DNA of 64,000 nt from positions 96,128 to 160,127 of the forward strand of contig SIAP01000001.1 in assembly GCA_009691725.1 (NCBI GenBank), in the 5' to 3' direction. The position numbers and the translations under genes are program-made. This stretch comes from Phycisphaerales bacterium (GTDB taxonomy: Bacteria > Planctomycetota > Phycisphaerae > Phycisphaerales > SM1A02). Shown piece after piece: positions 60,428 to 64,000 of the stretch. Numbering within the stretch: the stretch's first letter is position 1; every line of letters begins with the position of its first letter. Under the pieces are notes generated by a model. It was not told where the DNA came from. It saw only the letters and a list, made by a program, of their open reading frames with translations, and searched no databases.

Positions 60428-60433
60428 AGGCTA
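60428..60433 (-). promoter_or_regulatory. Candidate -10 element for hemW
   Basis: TAGCCT on the minus strand ends 6 nt (CCTTGA) before the ATG at 60421. The AAGGAGG on the plus strand here is oriented against hemW and is not its ribosome-binding site. Confidence 0.42.
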
Positions 60434-60434
60434 G

Positions 60435-61814
<1,380 letters not shown>

Positions 61815-61818
61815 CTCG

Positions 61819-61909
61819 GCCAGAGTTGAGGCCAGAGTGGAGGCCAGAGTTGAGGTCAGAGTTGAGGCCAGAGTTGAGGCCAGAGTTGAGGCCAGAGTTG
61901 AGGTCAGGG
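61819..61909. repeat. 12-bp tandem repeat between purA and the cysteine-rich gene
   Basis: Seven near-identical units of GCCAGAGTTGAG (variants GTCAGAG and GTGGAG) plus a partial eighth. It begins 5 nt after the purA stop and reaches the stop codon of the convergent gene. Confidence 0.9.
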
Positions 61910-64000
61910 TCCGCTACAGAAGAATGTCGCCAACTCTGCGCACGTCGCATCCCACGAGATCGTGCAGCACTCCGGTTGGATCTTGCCGCAGATGATGAAG
62001 CAACACTTGGATTGATCGCAGAATGGCGTGGCGTGCGCCGTAAAGCACGACCCTGTTCCAGACGAGCCGCAGCTGGGACCATCGCACTCGCAGGGACCAG
62101 ACAGCCCGTTCGCATGCTCCACGCACGAGGAATCCCATTGAGTGATGCAGCAGTTGGGATCGATCGCACACACCGCTTCACAACACTCGACCTTGCGACA
62201 TGAAGGTGAGAGATGTGGCACGCAACAATTGCCCGTTTCTAGATCTCCACACTGTGGCGGCGGACACGCCGCATCGGGACCAATATTGCAAATCTGTTGA
62301 GCCCCGTTCGCGCAGCTGATGTCCCATGCGGTGTCGCAACAGTAGGAATCAATTGCACACACAGCAGTGCAGCATGCCAGATCCTTGCAATTGGGGGTCT
62401 CATGCGGCGTGCAGCACTCGTTCGCACAGGCATCGCCGCAGGGTCGAGTGCAGTCGCACGCCGCCGAACTCAGGGCGAGGCCGACACATGCTTGGTCCCA
62501 CCCGAAGTCGCAGCAGATCGAATCGAGTGCGCAAATCGCTTGACAGCATGCGGCATTGCGACACTTCGGTGAGTCGATGTGCGCCGAACAACACTCACCA
62601 GCCGCCTCATCTCCGCACACCAATGTTGAAGCGCAGTCGGGATCCGCTTGTGCAGCCTGACCGCACGCAGAGTCCCACCCTGTCTCACAGCAGAAGGGAT
62701 CATCGCGACAGATTTTCACACAGCACAGCGCGTCCGCGCAGCCGGCGTGATTGTGACCAATGAAGCACGAGCCTGCCTCAACATTTCCGCACCCAGTCGC
62801 ACAGCGCTCAAATGCAAACTTGACGCAGAAGGAGTCCCATTCCACAGAGCAGCAGTATGGATCCTCTGCACAGACTGCCGCGCAGCAGAACGGATCGCTG
62901 CAATCGGGAGTTTCGTGCGGCACCAAGCAGGGACCATTGCACGGGCTCCCACATCCTGGGAGTCCGCAGCACAATCCCCGCGCAAGCGTGGCACACTCTT
63001 GATCCCACATGATCGTGCAGCATGTCGCGTCGGCGTAGCACACCGCGCTACCGCATGCGACATCATCGCAACCGGGATTGTCATGAACCTCGGTGCAGGA
63101 ACCAGTGCAGGGGAGATTCCAAGTTGGCGCAGGCTTGCACCGTTGGTTGGCGAGCGTCACACAGGGTTGCGTCCATCCAATCTCACAACAGGATGGCATC
63201 ACAAGACAGACTGCGTTGCAGCAGGATGGGTCAATTGACCCAGGAGACGTATGCACATTGAAGGAGCCCTCAGTCCCCGGACAACCGCCTGGCGAAATGC
63301 ACACAAACTCTGCGAGATCAGCGCAATCTGCATCCCAAATGATGCGGCAACAATTCTCATCGATGCTGCAGACTGCCGCAGCGCAGTCCTCATCGGAGCA
63401 GCCCTTGGTCGCGTGTGCGACCAGACAATTCCCACGTCCACTCTCGGAGCCCGTCGGCATCGTGCAGCCGAGTCCAAGTTGCGCAAAGGTCAGCGCTTGC
63501 CCGACACAAATGGCATCCCACTGCACAGTGCAGCAGTACGCATCAGCGATGTCGCAGATGAATATGCAACAACCGGGGTCCGAACACCCTTGCATGAAAC
63601 TCGCGACAAAGCAACTTCGCGCCGTGGGATCACCACAGCCGCCCTTTCGCACAGGGCAGAGCGTCGCGGCTCGCTCGACGCAGGCAAAGTCCCACTCGGA
63701 CGCACAGCAGAATGGATCTGCAGCGCAGACCATCCCGCAACAAATGGCGTTGTCGCAGTAGGGTGTCTTGTGCACTGTGGAGCAGTCACCGGTGAACACA
63801 TCACCGCACCCACCACACACCTCGACCACGGATTCGACACATGCAGCGTCCCAACTTGTCTCGCAGCAGAATGGGTTCACACTGCACACGGCATCACAAC
63901 AGGCGGGATCCGAACACCCCGGCGCGGCGTGAATGACCGCGCAACTATCGAGGGCGTTCTTACACACTGGATTCCCTGCGCAGAACACCTCGGCCGCTGC
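61904..64000 (-). CDS. Large cysteine-rich repeat protein, N-terminal part outside window
   Basis: 698 residues are visible; the frame is still open at the right edge, so the track start at 63988 is not the real one. The visible part consists of about 12 repeats of 45-60 residues. A repeat reads roughly H-x2-P-x-C-x-D-x2-CC-x2-VC-x2-DP-x-CC-x3-WD-x2-C, so each has about eight cysteines and the WD-x2-C signature. No catalytic motif or known domain is recognised. The cysteine spacing suggests a secreted disulphide- or metal-rich rod. The signal peptide would be outside the window. The last codons run into the 12-bp repeat. Confidence 0.85.
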   Translation of the reverse strand, partial: AAAEVFCAGNPVCKNALDSCAVIHAAPGCSDPACCDAVCSVNPFCCETSWDAACVESVVEVCGGCGDVFTGDCSTVHKTPYCDNAICCGMVCAADPFCCASEWDFACVERAATLCPVRKGGCGDPTARSCFVASFMQGCSDPGCCIFICDIADAYCCTVQWDAICVGQALTFAQLGLGCTMPTGSESGRGNCLVAHATKGCSDEDCAAAVCSIDENCCRIIWDADCADLAEFVCISPGGCPGTEGSFNVHTSPGSIDPSCCNAVCLVMPSCCEIGWTQPCVTLANQRCKPAPTWNLPCTGSCTEVHDNPGCDDVACGSAVCYADATCCTIMWDQECATLARGLCCGLPGCGSPCNGPCLVPHETPDCSDPFCCAAVCAEDPYCCSVEWDSFCVKFAFERCATGCGNVEAGSCFIGHNHAGCADALCCVKICRDDPFCCETGWDSACGQAAQADPDCASTLVCGDEAAGECCSAHIDSPKCRNAACCQAICALDSICCDFGWDQACVGLALSSAACDCTRPCGDACANECCTPHETPNCKDLACCTAVCAIDSYCCDTAWDISCANGAQQICNIGPDAACPPPQCGDLETGNCCVPHLSPSCRKVECCEAVCAIDPNCCITQWDSSCVEHANGLSGPCECDGPSCGSSGTGSCFTAHATPFCDQSKCCFIICGKIQPECCTISWDATCAELATFFCSGP

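Noticed and set aside
61819-61909. Possible CRISPR array
   Set aside because: Units are directly adjacent 12-mers without spacers, so this is a minisatellite.

Overview
The window is a gene-dense, moderately GC-rich stretch of bacterial chromosome, almost entirely housekeeping genes. It fits the phylum Planctomycetota, most likely class Phycisphaerae. The evidence is a dockerin-type C-terminus ending in Asn-Gly-Asp loops and WG, a prepilin-type protein with an ADGGVR tail, a DUF1844 protein, a decaprenyl-phosphate phosphoribosyltransferase-like UbiA protein, an Lnt/lipobox lipoprotein system and EF-hand-like loops in secreted proteins. That assignment is inference; there is no rRNA or other marker here. 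No gene-free gap exceeds 300 bases. The longest, between the coiled-coil gene and the Lnt gene, is about 190 bases and holds a short tandem repeat.

Layout. 1-2288 (minus): prepilin peptidase (cut by the window edge), xseB, xseA. 2306-11975 (plus): recG; an ABC ATPase, permease and DUF3299 set; two tandem M14-like proteins, of which the first has lost its catalytic residues; a HI0933-type flavoprotein. 11965-14612 (minus): HIT protein, MazG-like protein, a seven-repeat FG-GAP/dockerin secreted protein, tRNA-Arg(CCG). 14671-19536: MFS transporter, a convergent TIGR01777-type epimerase, then gmhA with two membrane-anchored thioredoxin-like paralogues. 19526-25691: tilS, a B12-fold protein without B12 ligands, ubiE, an amidohydrolase-fold protein without metal ligands, a lipoprotein, a Nudix hydrolase, a small ORF and a receiver protein. 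25752-33813 (minus): a cell-shape block of coiled-coil protein, small membrane protein, mreB, mreC and mreD, then a GlmU-like protein and a YdiJ-type FAD/Fe-S dehydrogenase. 34000-40859 (minus): Lnt fused in frame to a HEAT-repeat lipoprotein, accD, rpe, a TlpA-like protein, pgk. 40888-48506: miaA, topA, an NupG-like transporter (minus), ispG, a pseudopilin. 48518-55634: FHA-GAF-SpoIIE phosphatase and ExbB/MotA-like protein (minus), polyprenyl synthase, dxs, yraN, SurA/PrsA-like lipoprotein (minus). 55692-64000: DUF1844 protein; methyltransferase, GT-C glycosyltransferase, UbiA-type prenyltransferase and hemW (minus); purA; a large cysteine-rich repeat protein cut by the right edge.

How the genes fit together. 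Isoprenoid supply (dxs, ispG, polyprenyl synthase) and use (ubiE, UbiA/GT-C lipid-linked sugar genes, miaA) recur across the window. Envelope functions are another theme: mreBCD, Lnt, prepilin peptidase with a pseudopilin, SurA-like chaperone, lipoproteins. DNA repair and topology (xseAB, recG, topA) and core metabolism (pgk, rpe, accD, purA, hemW) make up the rest.

The most interesting cross-window signal is regulatory. At least 15 genes at the head of transcription units have a TANNNT hexamer ending 6-8 nt before the start codon, the geometry expected of leaderless mRNAs. In two divergent pairs (xseA/recG and epimerase/gmhA) one symmetric hexamer appears to serve both directions. Other notable items are the Lnt-lipoprotein fusion, the 12-repeat cysteine-rich protein, the double-CxxC membrane thioredoxin pair, and three proteins that keep an enzyme fold but have lost its ligands.
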